A DNA stretch of 23,860 nt from Methylaequor sp002691245 (lineage in GTDB: Bacteria > Pseudomonadota > Alphaproteobacteria > Methylaequorales > Methylaequoraceae): NCBI GenBank assembly GCA_002691245.1, contig NZHH01000029.1:1-23860 (forward strand). Direction: 5' to 3'. The position numbers were made by a program, and so were the translations under genes. Below, piece by piece: positions 15,403-23,860 of the stretch (the stretch's first letter is position 1; each line of letters opens with the position of its first letter). The notes beneath the pieces were generated by a model. It saw nothing but the letters and a program-made list of their open reading frames with translations. It was not told the DNA's origin and ran no database searches.

Positions 15403-15407
15403 GGAGG
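15403..15407 (+). promoter_or_regulatory. Shine-Dalgarno deciding the COG0523 start at 15413
   Basis: GGAGG five bases before ATG 15413. The more upstream in-frame ATG at 15401 directly overlaps this sequence, so 15413 is the likelier start. It is the strongest ribosome binding site seen in the window. Confidence 0.7.
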
Positions 15408-15412
15408 CAAAG

Positions 15413-16765
15413 ATGGTAGATTCATCTAAAAAAGTTCCTGTAACTATTCTAACAGGTTTTCTTGGTTCAGGAAAAACAACTTTACTTAATCGTATCCTCA
15501 GTGAGGAACACGGTAAGCGTATAGCTGTGATTGAAAATGAATATGGCGAGGTTGGAATTGATCAAGCGCTTGTCATAAATGCAGAAGAGGAGATCTTTGA
15601 GATGGCTAATGGTTGTATTTGTTGTACAGTTAGAGGTGATTTAATAAGAGTATTAGGAAATCTCATGAAAAGGCGGGATAAGTTTGATTATGTGATTGTA
15701 GAGACCACTGGCCTGGCGGATCCAGGTCCTGTAGCACAAACTTTTTTCATGGATGATGAGATAAGCTCAGAATTTTCTCTTGATGGGATTATAACTTTAG
15801 TTGATACTTTCCACATACATCAACAACTTGGTCGTAGCAACGAAAGTACAGAACAAATTGCATTTGCAGATGTTATTGTTCTTAATAAAACAGATCTTGT
15901 TAATAATGAAGAACTTGATAAGCTTGAAGTTCGTCTTCGAGATATGAATAAAATGGCGAAATTTATCAGAAGTGAAATGGCTAGCATTCCCGTTAACTCA
16001 GTTCTTAACAAAAGTGCATTTAATTTAGATCAAGTTCTTGAACGTCGTCCCACTTTTCTGGAACCAGAATATCCATTTGAATGGACTGGAATATATCCAA
16101 CTAAATCTGGCCGATATAAAATTATTCTTTCTGAAGGTCCTGATCCTTCAATGTCTTTAGTTGTTGAAGTTAAACAAAACAAAAATGATGAAGATTTAAG
16201 AAACAGTGCAGAACGATGCGTACGTCTATATGCTGAAGATGCAGAAATCATTCAACCCGAACAAACTATTCCAAAAGGAAAACATGTAAATCTAAATCTC
16301 GAAAAATCTGGTCAAAAAGCATTCTATATAGAAATTGAAAATGATATGAATATTGGACTTTTTGCTCAGCATACTGCTGAAGAGTTTGATATGAAATTAA
16401 TTAAAGTAAATGATGATGAAGAGATTTCTGTTTCAGATCAGAGAATATGGGTAGCACAACATGAACATGATGATGAAGTTGGTTCTATTTCTATTGAAAA
16501 AGAAGGCGATTTAGATGAAGAAAAACTTCAAGCTTGGCTTTCAAAACTTCTTGGCGAGAAAGGAGTTGATATCTTCCGTATGAAAGGTTTCTTGAGTATT
16601 GCAGGTGAATCAGATAGATTCGTCTTTCAAGGAGTACATATGCTTTTTAATGGTAAACCTGAACGTCCTTGGGGAAGTTTACCAAGAAAAAATCAGCTGG
16701 TTTTTATAGGTCGAAACCTTGATGAACAAGAAATGCGAAAAGGTTTTGAGAATTGTCTTGTATGA
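15413..16765 (+). CDS. COG0523 (CobW-like) metal GTPase with inserted beta domain
   Basis: 450 residues from ATG 15413 (an ATG at 15401 would add four residues but contains the ribosome binding site). G3E GTPase domain at 1-210: GFLGSGKTT (15-23), GCICC (67-71, CxCC), ETTG, NKTD (158-161). The ENEYGEVGID motif places it in a different COG0523 subgroup from the ZigA-like gene nearby. A region of about 120 residues (218-335) is rich in predicted strands and is an insertion relative to short CobW proteins. The CobW C-terminal domain follows (about 343-446), opened by H350-E-H352-D-D-E, a possible metal loop. It is probably a zinc metallochaperone; client unknown. Its stop overlaps the start of the WD40 gene by four bases (ATGA). 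Confidence 0.9.
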   Translation: MVDSSKKVPVTILTGFLGSGKTTLLNRILSEEHGKRIAVIENEYGEVGIDQALVINAEEEIFEMANGCICCTVRGDLIRVLGNLMKRRDKFDYVIVETTGLADPGPVAQTFFMDDEISSEFSLDGIITLVDTFHIHQQLGRSNESTEQIAFADVIVLNKTDLVNNEELDKLEVRLRDMNKMAKFIRSEMASIPVNSVLNKSAFNLDQVLERRPTFLEPEYPFEWTGIYPTKSGRYKIILSEGPDPSMSLVVEVKQNKNDEDLRNSAERCVRLYAEDAEIIQPEQTIPKGKHVNLNLEKSGQKAFYIEIENDMNIGLFAQHTAEEFDMKLIKVNDDEEISVSDQRIWVAQHEHDDEVGSISIEKEGDLDEEKLQAWLSKLLGEKGVDIFRMKGFLSIAGESDRFVFQGVHMLFNGKPERPWGSLPRKNQLVFIGRNLDEQEMRKGFENCLV

Positions 16766-17787
16766 TTGCAAAACCTGAATTTGTTCTGAGAAGTGGCTGG
16801 AAATATATAGTTGATGATTATGCAATTTCAGGTGGTTGGAGTTTTAATGGTGAAGCACTTATTATTTGTGACGCAACTGGTGGTGTATATGTTTTTAATG
16901 GTAAATCTGGAGAAATTATATGGTCTCAAAGTAATGTTCATGAGGGTGGTATTTTATCAACTGCTATCCACCCTTTAAATAATAAGTTTTTAACAGGTGG
17001 TCAGGATGGACGAGTTATTATCTGGAATACTTATCAAAAAAAAAATGAAAAAGTTATTAAATTAGGTGATGGTTGGGTAGAAAATTTGGCTTGGTCACAA
17101 GATGGAGAGCTTTTTGCTGTATCTTGTTCTAGACATATATATGTATACAACAATGTTGGTGATGAAATATGGAAATCTGACATTCATAATAGTACTGTTA
17201 GCAATTTAGCTTGGTCTAAGAATAAAGAACTAGCTACAACCTGTTATGGTCGTGTATCTTTTTTTGATGGTATTACTGGGAAAATGAAACAAAAATTAGA
17301 GTGGAAGGGATCCTTAGTTTCAATGGTCTTGAGCCCAAATGGAGATATAGTGGCTTGTGGAAGCCAAGATAATACAGTTCATTTTTGGCGTAGATCAACT
17401 GAACAAGACTCAATGATGTCCGGTTATCCACTTAAACCGTCAACCTTAGCTTTTGATGAGAGTGGATATTTTTTAGCTACAGGAGGAGGTGCTGAGATAA
17501 CAGTATGGAGTTTTAAAGGAAATGGACCCGAGGGAACAACACCTTTATCTCTTAAACTTCATACAAGACCTATTACGTCACTTGCTTTTGCCAACCGTGG
17601 TATGAAATTAGCTTCGGGGTCTCGAGATGGTACTGTTGTACTTTGGAATTTAAAATCAGATGACCAAGAAAGTGGACTCAGTGAGACCAGTGTTAGTGAT
17701 TCTGTTTCAAATCTATACTGGCGTCCTGATGATAGAGCTTTGGCAGGATTAGATAGACAAGGTGGAGTTACAGTATGGCGTGTGTAA
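16762..17787 (+). CDS. WD40-repeat beta-propeller protein, coupled to COG0523 GTPase
   Basis: 341 residues from ATG 16762, which overlaps the GTPase stop as ATGA; an in-frame TTG at 16753 is less likely. There is no signal peptide, so it is cytoplasmic. About seven WD-like blades are visible, each ending in a W/F-containing strand: GGVYVFNGKSGEIIW, DGRVIIWNTY, IYVYNNVGDEIW, RVSFFDG, DNTVHFWRR, AEITVWSFKG, DGTVVLWNLK, with the final strand GGVTVWRV probably closing the ring with the N-terminus. WD40 propellers are protein-docking platforms. Strict translational coupling suggests it physically works with the GTPase, perhaps presenting clients for zinc loading; this is inference. Regulated with the operon by the box at 15102. 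Confidence 0.85.
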   Translation: MIAKPEFVLRSGWKYIVDDYAISGGWSFNGEALIICDATGGVYVFNGKSGEIIWSQSNVHEGGILSTAIHPLNNKFLTGGQDGRVIIWNTYQKKNEKVIKLGDGWVENLAWSQDGELFAVSCSRHIYVYNNVGDEIWKSDIHNSTVSNLAWSKNKELATTCYGRVSFFDGITGKMKQKLEWKGSLVSMVLSPNGDIVACGSQDNTVHFWRRSTEQDSMMSGYPLKPSTLAFDESGYFLATGGGAEITVWSFKGNGPEGTTPLSLKLHTRPITSLAFANRGMKLASGSRDGTVVLWNLKSDDQESGLSETSVSDSVSNLYWRPDDRALAGLDRQGGVTVWRV

Positions 17788-18026
17788 ACAAAATTTAAAG
17801 ATACTATAATAATCAAAACTGGGCTATTTACTAAAGTCTAAAATATTTATAAGAGATAAAATTAAAAAATAATGGATTTAAAGAATATAAAAGGTATTAA
17901 TAACTAACAAGAAACAATAATTAAATTACAATATTCTTTTAATATAATTAAAAAATAGTTTCTAGTAACAACAACTATTTAGAAAAATCGATACAAATAC
18001 AATTTTTGTTTATTACCTGTTTAAAT

Positions 18027-19034
18027 ATGAATAATAAAAAAAACATAAAAAATGACACTCTTTCTAAAGCTGATGGATTTCTTAAGAATGAGAGTAAGGA
18101 ATGGGATAAGGACAATCAAGCTTGGTGGGATTGGTATGTAACTCTGGCCGACAATTCAAACTCAAACTCAGAGGACACTTTATTAGAATTACCTGAACCA
18201 CCAAAAAAAAAATTACCATCAAAAATTGAGTTAAAACAAGAACTCGCGAGACCATATAACATTACAAATAAGGATATCACAACATTTCAAAAAAATGGTT
18301 TTATTAAATTAAAAAATGTTTTCACACCGAGTGTTATTCAAGCCCTACGCTATGAAATCCTATCACTTTTGAGAAAGACATTTACAAATTATTATGAAAT
18401 TAAAAAAAATCGTTTCTTGAGTCTTGACATGATGTGGTTAAAAAATAATTTAATTAGAGAATTTGTTTTAAGTTCTCGAATAGCAAAAATTTGTGCTGAT
18501 TTGCTCTCTGTAACAAAGATTCGTCTTTACCATGATAATGCTTTGGTTAAAGAATCAGGTTGTGGTCGTACACCTTGGCATTATGATGATCATCATTTTC
18601 CTCTAGCAACCAATGATGTGATAACTGCATGGATTCCAGCACAAGCTATCCCAGTTGAGATGGGTCCTTTAACTTTTGCTAAGCCATTAGAGGTTTACAA
18701 ACTTGTAAAAGATATTAAATTTAACGAATTTGATACAAGCTACGATAAAAAAATAAATGATATTTTTAAGACTAAACAAGTTTCAATTGTCGAAGAACCT
18801 TTTGAATTAGGTGAGGTGAGTTTTCATCATAACCTGAGTTTTCACACGGCCTCTGAAAATAAAACCACTCAAAGTAGGATTGTTCTAGCCAATACATATT
18901 TTGCAGATGGTGCTCGCGTTGTAAATAATCCTACTATGATTTCAGGAGACTGGAAAAAATTTATTCCCGAAACTAATCCAGGTGAAATTGTTTCCAGTAA
19001 TTTAAATCCAATATGTTGGCCTGTAAAAAATTAA
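18027..19034 (+). CDS. Phytanoyl-CoA dioxygenase (PhyH) family oxygenase
   Basis: 335 residues from ATG 18027 (a TTG at 18006 would add seven unlikely residues). Fe(II)/2-oxoglutarate oxygenase of the PhyH family: core starts at ITTFQKNGFIKLKNVF (about 84), with the iron ligands H185 and D187 in TPWHYDDHH, distal H273 in SFHTASENKT and the 2-oxoglutarate-binding R284 in QSRIVL. An N-terminal extension of about 80 residues carries an aromatic patch (QAWWDWYVTL) and Pro/Lys-rich linker not part of the minimal fold. The family hydroxylates small molecules; the substrate is unknown. It is first in an operon with a methyltransferase (16 bases later) and an Na+ symporter. Confidence 0.85.
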   Translation: MNNKKNIKNDTLSKADGFLKNESKEWDKDNQAWWDWYVTLADNSNSNSEDTLLELPEPPKKKLPSKIELKQELARPYNITNKDITTFQKNGFIKLKNVFTPSVIQALRYEILSLLRKTFTNYYEIKKNRFLSLDMMWLKNNLIREFVLSSRIAKICADLLSVTKIRLYHDNALVKESGCGRTPWHYDDHHFPLATNDVITAWIPAQAIPVEMGPLTFAKPLEVYKLVKDIKFNEFDTSYDKKINDIFKTKQVSIVEEPFELGEVSFHHNLSFHTASENKTTQSRIVLANTYFADGARVVNNPTMISGDWKKFIPETNPGEIVSSNLNPICWPVKN

Positions 19035-19050
19035 TTTTGTAAAAAAAATA

Positions 19051-19983
19051 ATGCTTTTGAAAAATAACAATAATAAGCGTTTAAATTCATCATGGATGAA
19101 TAAAATAGATTCAGGGGAAGATCCAAATAGCCAAGATTTAATTAACCACCTTAATACCATTCACAATCGTCATGCAGGTTTTACTGAAAAGATTGCAACT
19201 AGCTGTTGTGATTTGAATGGAAAGAACAGCTACGAATTACTACTAGATACTATTGACCCAAATTCACATAACGATCTTCTTGATTTAGCATGCGGAAGTG
19301 GAGTTCTTTTAGAGTATTGTAATAAAAGGTTTCCCTTTAACTTCAAACTCTCCGGTGTTGACATGAGCGATGAAGAACTTAAACTCGCAAGAACCAGACT
19401 TTTAGATAAGGATATAAATTTATATAAAGCAAAAGCTCAAGAATTAAACTTTATTAAAGACTCTTCAAAAGATGTAATATTTTGTCATTGGGCTTTAACA
19501 TTAATGGATCCAATCGTTCCAGTATTAAAAACTATTGAAAGGATACTTAAGAATGAGGGTGTTTTCTCTGCAATTGTTGATGGGGATTCCCATTCTGCAC
19601 CTGGGTATCAAGAAGTTCACAATATAATATATAAATATGTCCAAAAAATATTCCCTAATTATGGTTTGTTAGAACTTGGTGATCCAAGGGTAAGATCCTT
19701 AAAAACTCTTAGTAAGCTTATTAAAAATAATTTTATGAACTGTGAAATAGAAATTACTAATCATTTACTCACTTTTCAAGAGACACCCAGTATTTTAGCT
19801 AAAGAAGTTTCAGGCTTTTTCTATGCTTCATTAGTTCTATCGTCTAGGGATTATGCAATCTTAGTATCAGAACTTACAGATTACTTTTATAAAACCTCAT
19901 TTGATGGTTTAAGTGATTTTATTCTTCCAGTTAATCGTTTAGTAGTTAAGAAGACTTCAAAATTATATTTTCTAAATAAATAA
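19051..19983 (+). CDS. Class I SAM-dependent methyltransferase
   Basis: 310 residues. Motif I LLDLACGSG at 76-84, an acidic residue after strand 2 in LSGVDMSDEEL, and post-motif VIFCHWALTLMDP, then KTIERILKNEGVFSAIVDGD (motif III region). These define a Rossmann methyltransferase of the type that acts on small molecules. Residues 1-65 and 185-310 are helical caps that should set substrate choice; neither is recognised. It lies 16 bases after the PhyH oxygenase and 7 bases before the symporter, so a joint pathway is likely. It resembles the minus-strand methyltransferase at 22721 only in the SAM core. Confidence 0.85.
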   Translation: MLLKNNNNKRLNSSWMNKIDSGEDPNSQDLINHLNTIHNRHAGFTEKIATSCCDLNGKNSYELLLDTIDPNSHNDLLDLACGSGVLLEYCNKRFPFNFKLSGVDMSDEELKLARTRLLDKDINLYKAKAQELNFIKDSSKDVIFCHWALTLMDPIVPVLKTIERILKNEGVFSAIVDGDSHSAPGYQEVHNIIYKYVQKIFPNYGLLELGDPRVRSLKTLSKLIKNNFMNCEIEITNHLLTFQETPSILAKEVSGFFYASLVLSSRDYAILVSELTDYFYKTSFDGLSDFILPVNRLVVKKTSKLYFLNK

Positions 19984-19990
19984 TATCTTT

Positions 19991-21400
19991 ATGATATTCT
20001 TGAGCTTTTGTTTATTTCTTTTCTTATTTACCTTGATAGGATCATTATCAGTTCTCAAAAAAAAAAATACATCTCATGACTATCTTCTTGCAAATCAAGA
20101 AATAAAACCATGGTTAGCATCTATATCAGCCATTGCAACATCCAATAGTGGATATATGTTTATTGGTCAGATTGGATTTACATACGTTTATGGTCTGCAA
20201 TCTGTATGGTTAATGTTTGGATTAATCTTTGGTGATTTTATTTCATCTCTTTTTGTACACAAAAGATTAAGGAAAAAATCAGAGGAATTAAAAGTTTTTA
20301 GTTATTCAAATTTAGTAAGTAAATGGCATGGAAAGAATTATAAATATGTACAATTATTTGGTGGAATAATTATCCTTATTTTTTTATCTACTTATGCAGC
20401 TGCTCAACTTAATGCTGGTAGTAAGTCAATGCATATCTTATTTGGTTTAGACTATAGGTTGGGGGCAATTATTGGTGGAATCATTGTATTACTTTATTGT
20501 TTTTCAGGAGGAATTAGAGCATCTATTTGGACAGATGCAGCTCAGTCTTTAGTAATGATTATTGCGATGTTTTTAATGGTTATTTTCGGAATTAAAGAAT
20601 TAGGTGGTTTTACAATTTTTATAAATCAATTATACAGTATTTCTCCAGATTATATGAAATGGTTTCCATCAACAAATTTTTCAGAATTTTTCTTTGCACC
20701 ATACATGTTCATTCTAGGTTGGTTTTTTTCAGGTGTAGGGGTTATAGGTCAACCTCACGTTATGGTAAGATTTATGACATTAGATAATTCTAAAAATATT
20801 CCAAAAACAAGAATATATTATTACACTTGGTATATATTATTCTATTCATTGACTATTTTAGCAGCTTTTGTAGCAAAACTGTTAATTCCTGAAACTGAAA
20901 ATATAGATCCAGAGTTAGCTTTACCAACCTTAGCTCTAAATTTACTTCCTGAATTTTTTGTAGGATTGGTCTTAGCAGGAATTTTTGCTGCCACAATGTC
21001 AACAGCAGATTCTCAAATACTTGCTTGTACTTCCTCAATTACAAATGATCTTTTATCAAATAAAAAAAATAATTACTTATTTAATAAATTAGTTACTTTA
21101 ATTGTTACCGTTTTTGTTGTTACAATTGCCATAAATGACGATAAAAACGTTTTTAATCTTGTATTGATGTCATGGTCAACATTAGCATGTTGTTTTTCTC
21201 CTTTATTAATAGTTAACTCATTGAATCATAAAGTATCAGAATTTTTATCAATAATGATGATGGTGATACCTTTAATAACTTTATTATTGTGGCGATATTA
21301 CGGTCTAAATGATTTCATTTATGAGGTGGCTCCTGGGATAATATCTGGAATTCTTACTTTTTTAATTTTTAAACTATTTAAGAAAAACATCACTGTTTAG
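19991..21400 (+). CDS. Sodium:solute symporter (SSS family)
   Basis: 469 residues with about 13 hydrophobic helices, the standard SSS architecture. Signatures: the N-terminal DYLLANQEIKPWLASISAIATSNSG region (helix 1 Na+ site), YAAAQLNAGSKSMHILFGLDY, GGIRASIWTDAAQSLVMI, and in helix 8 the classical LAGIFAATMSTADSQIL with the Na+-coordinating Ser/Thr residues. PutP-like proteins import proline, betaines, carboxylates, sugars or urea; the substrate cannot be read here. Starting 7 bases after the methyltransferase, it is the last gene of the operon, so it probably imports the substrate (or a precursor) of the two upstream enzymes. It converges with an MFS gene. Confidence 0.9.
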   Translation: MIFLSFCLFLFLFTLIGSLSVLKKKNTSHDYLLANQEIKPWLASISAIATSNSGYMFIGQIGFTYVYGLQSVWLMFGLIFGDFISSLFVHKRLRKKSEELKVFSYSNLVSKWHGKNYKYVQLFGGIIILIFLSTYAAAQLNAGSKSMHILFGLDYRLGAIIGGIIVLLYCFSGGIRASIWTDAAQSLVMIIAMFLMVIFGIKELGGFTIFINQLYSISPDYMKWFPSTNFSEFFFAPYMFILGWFFSGVGVIGQPHVMVRFMTLDNSKNIPKTRIYYYTWYILFYSLTILAAFVAKLLIPETENIDPELALPTLALNLLPEFFVGLVLAGIFAATMSTADSQILACTSSITNDLLSNKKNNYLFNKLVTLIVTVFVVTIAINDDKNVFNLVLMSWSTLACCFSPLLIVNSLNHKVSEFLSIMMMVIPLITLLLWRYYGLNDFIYEVAPGIISGILTFLIFKLFKKNITV

Positions 21401-21420
21401 TTAGAAAATTATAATAAGTT

Positions 21421-22656
21421 TTATGGTGGTGGAGATCTGGCAATTAAAAGATTGGGTGTTAGAATTGCTAAACTAATTGAGCATATAAATATGTAAATTG
21501 CAAATATGATAAATTGAACTTCCAATTTAATACCCATGTCTAATAATAATCCCATCATTGCTGGAGAGATAGAAGTAGACAGCACAACCATTGCGAAACA
21601 CATAGATCTTATTGAACCAAGATAATCAATTCCATAAAGCTCAACCCATAAAGTACTTACAACAATAGTTGCAGCTCCAGTGGATGCGCCCATTAAAATC
21701 ATAAATATAGGTGCGGCATAAGTTTTATCTGTATTAGCTAATAGTATTAATCCAAAAGCAAGAGGTAAAAGGAAAAATCGCAATAAATGTACTGTACTAA
21801 ATCTATCCACTATCCAACCAGTCAAAAAAGTAATTCCAGTTACACTTAAAGCAAAAAACGGGTAACAATATGCTAATAATGTGATTGACCATGATTTAGT
21901 TTCAACTAAATGTATCTGATGAAAAAAAACTCCTGTTACGATGAAGGGAGAGGCAAGTAATGTAGGCATTATTTGATAAAATCTTACATCTTTGAGTACT
22001 TGTGAACGATTCCAAGAAACATTTAAAACCTTTTTTGTTTCCGACAAACTATTATTGGATAAATCAAGCAATCGTGATTTTAAAAGTTTCGCATGCCAGC
22101 CTAGTATTGGTAAAAAAATAATTATTATACAAAAAGCTATTCCCATCCAAATTTCACGCCAAGTAAAATTTAGTAAAAAAAAAGAAATAAGAAAAGGTAG
22201 TAGGGCCTCACCAATGGGGTGTCCCATTAACGCAATACTAAGAGCACGTCCTTTTTTCTTAGAGAACCAACGAGCCATTGAGGTTATTGCTATATGACTG
22301 AGCATACTTTGGCCGAACAATCGAAGCCCTAGCAAAGATAAAAAAAGTATGATCAGTGTTTCAGCACTTGACATCAATAATGCAAATCCACTTAGTGCCA
22401 CCAAGGCAATTAGCCCAAGAAAAGTAAAATTAAATTGATCAGTAAGTTTTCCTAGAAAAAAAAAAACTATCGCACTTCCAAGTGTTGCACCGGAATAAAA
22501 TATTCCAAAAATTCCATGAGAGAGATTAAATTCTTTTCTAATTTCCCCAGAAAAAAGAGAAATAAAGAAAGTCTGCCCAATACTTGAGCTGAAAATTAAG
22601 AATATACCTAGAGTAAGCTCAGGGGTTGTAGCGAGTAAAATACGTTTTATGAACAT
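21421..22656 (-). CDS. Major facilitator superfamily transporter
   Basis: 411 residues, 12 hydrophobic segments in two six-helix halves. The MFS signature between helices 2 and 3 reads GKLTDQF (G-x-L-x-D-x-F). Helix 5 area has GHPIGEALLPFL, and the second half has GWIVDRFSTVHLLRF in the equivalent 8-9 loop. The arrangement resembles the monocarboxylate/oxalate-antiporter branch, but the substrate cannot be assigned. The start ATG lies 64 bases downstream of the other minus-strand gene, so the two are probably co-transcribed (methyltransferase first). It ends 20 bases from the stop of the convergent Na+ symporter. Confidence 0.88.
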   Translation of the reverse strand: MFIKRILLATTPELTLGIFLIFSSSIGQTFFISLFSGEIRKEFNLSHGIFGIFYSGATLGSAIVFFFLGKLTDQFNFTFLGLIALVALSGFALLMSSAETLIILFLSLLGLRLFGQSMLSHIAITSMARWFSKKKGRALSIALMGHPIGEALLPFLISFFLLNFTWREIWMGIAFCIIIIFLPILGWHAKLLKSRLLDLSNNSLSETKKVLNVSWNRSQVLKDVRFYQIMPTLLASPFIVTGVFFHQIHLVETKSWSITLLAYCYPFFALSVTGITFLTGWIVDRFSTVHLLRFFLLPLAFGLILLANTDKTYAAPIFMILMGASTGAATIVVSTLWVELYGIDYLGSIRSMCFAMVVLSTSISPAMMGLLLDMGIKLEVQFIIFAIYIFICSISLAILTPNLLIARSPPP

Positions 22657-22720
22657 GAATAAAAAGTTCTTATTAAATACTTAAATTCATTATAAGGAAA
22701 AATTACTTCAAACATAAATT

Positions 22721-23557
22721 TTATGTTTTCGATAGAAAAATCAACATTACTTCCTGCTTGAAATGCCATCGTCCGTCTTTGATACAACTATCTAGATATG
22801 GGCCAGTAGAAGTATTTCTAAGCATTGCCTCGAGATTAATTTTATCGTCGAAGATACATCGTTGAAGATATCCTTCAACTTGCAAAGATGAATTCTCAGA
22901 TATACTATTTTCATAAGTAATTTTCTTAACTCTGTGGGGAATATTAATCTCTTTTAGTGTTTGTATGATTTGTTCAGCACTTGAATATGGTTCCCCAGAA
23001 CCTCTCTTAAATCCATTTAAATAATGTCTATAAAAATTAAGATAGTGAGATTTATAACTTGCGTGTGCAATAAAACCTGATCTAGCCATCCCAAAAATAA
23101 AACGCTTTAAGGCGGTTTTAAGTTCGTCTTTGGGAACTGCATAAAGAGCATGTGTTGCCCAAACAATATCATACTCTCCTTGGTCGCAAGAAAATTCTTG
23201 TAAAGTGCTTTCAAATTCAGAACTTGCTTCAAACGGTAGCTTAAGAACATTTCGTGTTTCCTTAATTGAAAATGCAGACGGATCAAGAAGTGCATATTTA
23301 ACCGGAAATATTTTTGCATCAGCTATATTAGCATATCGAAAAAGGGCTAATGGAAATTTACCTGATCCACAAGCAACATCCAAAAGCTTTAGTCTTCGTT
23401 GACCAACATTGGCTTGATGATTTTCAAACCAATTCTTCCAATTCATTGCTTGCGCTAGGTACTTATAATCAATAGAAGCAAGAGAATAAAAATTCTCCAT
23501 TTCCTTACGACTATCCTCACTCCAATGCTCACAACTTCTAAGAAAAGTATCTTTCAT
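22721..23557 (-). CDS. SAM-dependent methyltransferase
   Basis: 278 residues. Motif I LLDVACGSG at 58-66, strand 2 with YALLDPSAF, and IVWATHALYAVP (motif II) followed by ALKRFIFGMARSGFIAHAS. The N-terminal 55 residues are helical and aromatic-rich (NFYSLASIDYKYLAQ, MNWKNWFENH); the C-terminal part begins at SAEQIIQTLKEINIPHRVK. The overall layout recalls small-amine methyltransferases of the histamine-N-methyltransferase-like group, but this is a weak impression. No strong ribosome binding site precedes the ATG; a 17-codon frame upstream ends in the overlapping ATGA. Followed by the MFS gene on the same strand. Confidence 0.82.
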   Translation of the reverse strand: MKDTFLRSCEHWSEDSRKEMENFYSLASIDYKYLAQAMNWKNWFENHQANVGQRRLKLLDVACGSGKFPLALFRYANIADAKIFPVKYALLDPSAFSIKETRNVLKLPFEASSEFESTLQEFSCDQGEYDIVWATHALYAVPKDELKTALKRFIFGMARSGFIAHASYKSHYLNFYRHYLNGFKRGSGEPYSSAEQIIQTLKEINIPHRVKKITYENSISENSSLQVEGYLQRCIFDDKINLEAMLRNTSTGPYLDSCIKDGRWHFKQEVMLIFLSKT

Positions 23558-23607
23558 ATGTTTACTGTTTCATTCATCATAAATCTTTCAAATTTAATTT
23601 TTGTCAT
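23554..23607 (-). other. Possible 17-codon leader frame overlapping methyltransferase start
   Basis: ATG at 23607, 16 sense codons (start MTKIKFERF), and TGA that overlaps the methyltransferase ATG as ATGA. An AGGAG-like sequence lies about 16 bases upstream of the ATG, further than ideal. It could act as a leader for translational coupling, or be chance in AT-rich DNA. Confidence 0.2.
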
Positions 23608-23860
23608 GGTAATTAGTTATTTTCTCCTAGACAACCCAAGGTTTAATATATTTATCAGGAGGGGTTTGTGGGTGAACACAAAATAAATTAATATTCCGAT
23701 GATCCTGGCTGTTAAATTATAAAATCTTAATTCTAAGGTTTAGAAAATCTATAATTACTAAAATAGTAGTAAACATCCTAAATCTAATTATATTCATCAA
23801 TAGAATCAACACTCTATAATAGTTTGTCTAAACCAATAATATAGATTTAAATTAAATTTA
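23558..23860. other. Upstream region of methyltransferase/MFS operon
   Basis: 303 bases to the window edge. Apart from the 17-codon frame, no gene is seen on either strand. An AGGAGGGG run on the plus strand at about 23660 is followed by GTG, but that frame stops after seven codons. The region should contain the minus-strand promoter, which cannot be pinpointed. Confidence 0.45.

Overview
The window is AT-rich (about 30% G+C by eye), densely packed and bacterial. A run of perfect TGTTATA-N-TATAACA palindromes in front of COG0523/CobW genes is typical of zinc-regulated genes in Alphaproteobacteria. With the low G+C, short spacers and the absence of phage, IS or CRISPR features, this suggests a free-living, probably marine, low-GC alphaproteobacterium. 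The lineage is inference: there is no rRNA or tRNA here. TGA is used as a normal stop (cobS, the second cobW-like gene), so the code is the standard bacterial one. N bases are confined to about 9313-12845, so that stretch is a lower-quality or mixed-strain consensus.

Layout. 71-4129 holds exported or membrane proteins (MORN repeats, PepSY, DoxX-like, a surface-adhesin-E-like protein) and a very well conserved selenium-binding protein 56 / methanethiol oxidase. 4201-6616 is a tight cobT-cobS-alpha-ribazole phosphatase operon for the lower-ligand end of cobalamin synthesis. 6678-7301 is a DUF1826 gene behind a Zur-type box. 7499-8209 is a thermonuclease-family gene split by an in-frame TGA exactly where a conserved Cys is expected. 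8124-9053 is a lipoprotein whose only in-frame ATG lies inside the nuclease gene. 9511-13100 carries typA/bipA and a divergent DEAD-box RNA helicase with a 75-bp tandem repeat encoding its basic tail.

13267-17787, together with the DUF1826 gene, forms a putative zinc-starvation regulon. It contains a ZigA/YciC-type COG0523 GTPase, a small three-helix membrane protein of unknown function, and a DUF1289 - COG0523 GTPase - WD40 operon. Three perfect 15-bp palindromes lie 45-60 bases before four start codons. This is the most interesting part of the window. The small membrane protein and the WD40 protein are the least understood members.

18027-23557 looks like a small-molecule modification and transport locus: a PhyH-type Fe(II)/2-oxoglutarate dioxygenase, a methyltransferase and an SSS-family Na+ symporter in one tight operon, meeting head-on an MFS transporter and a second methyltransferase. 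Its substrate cannot be read from the sequence.
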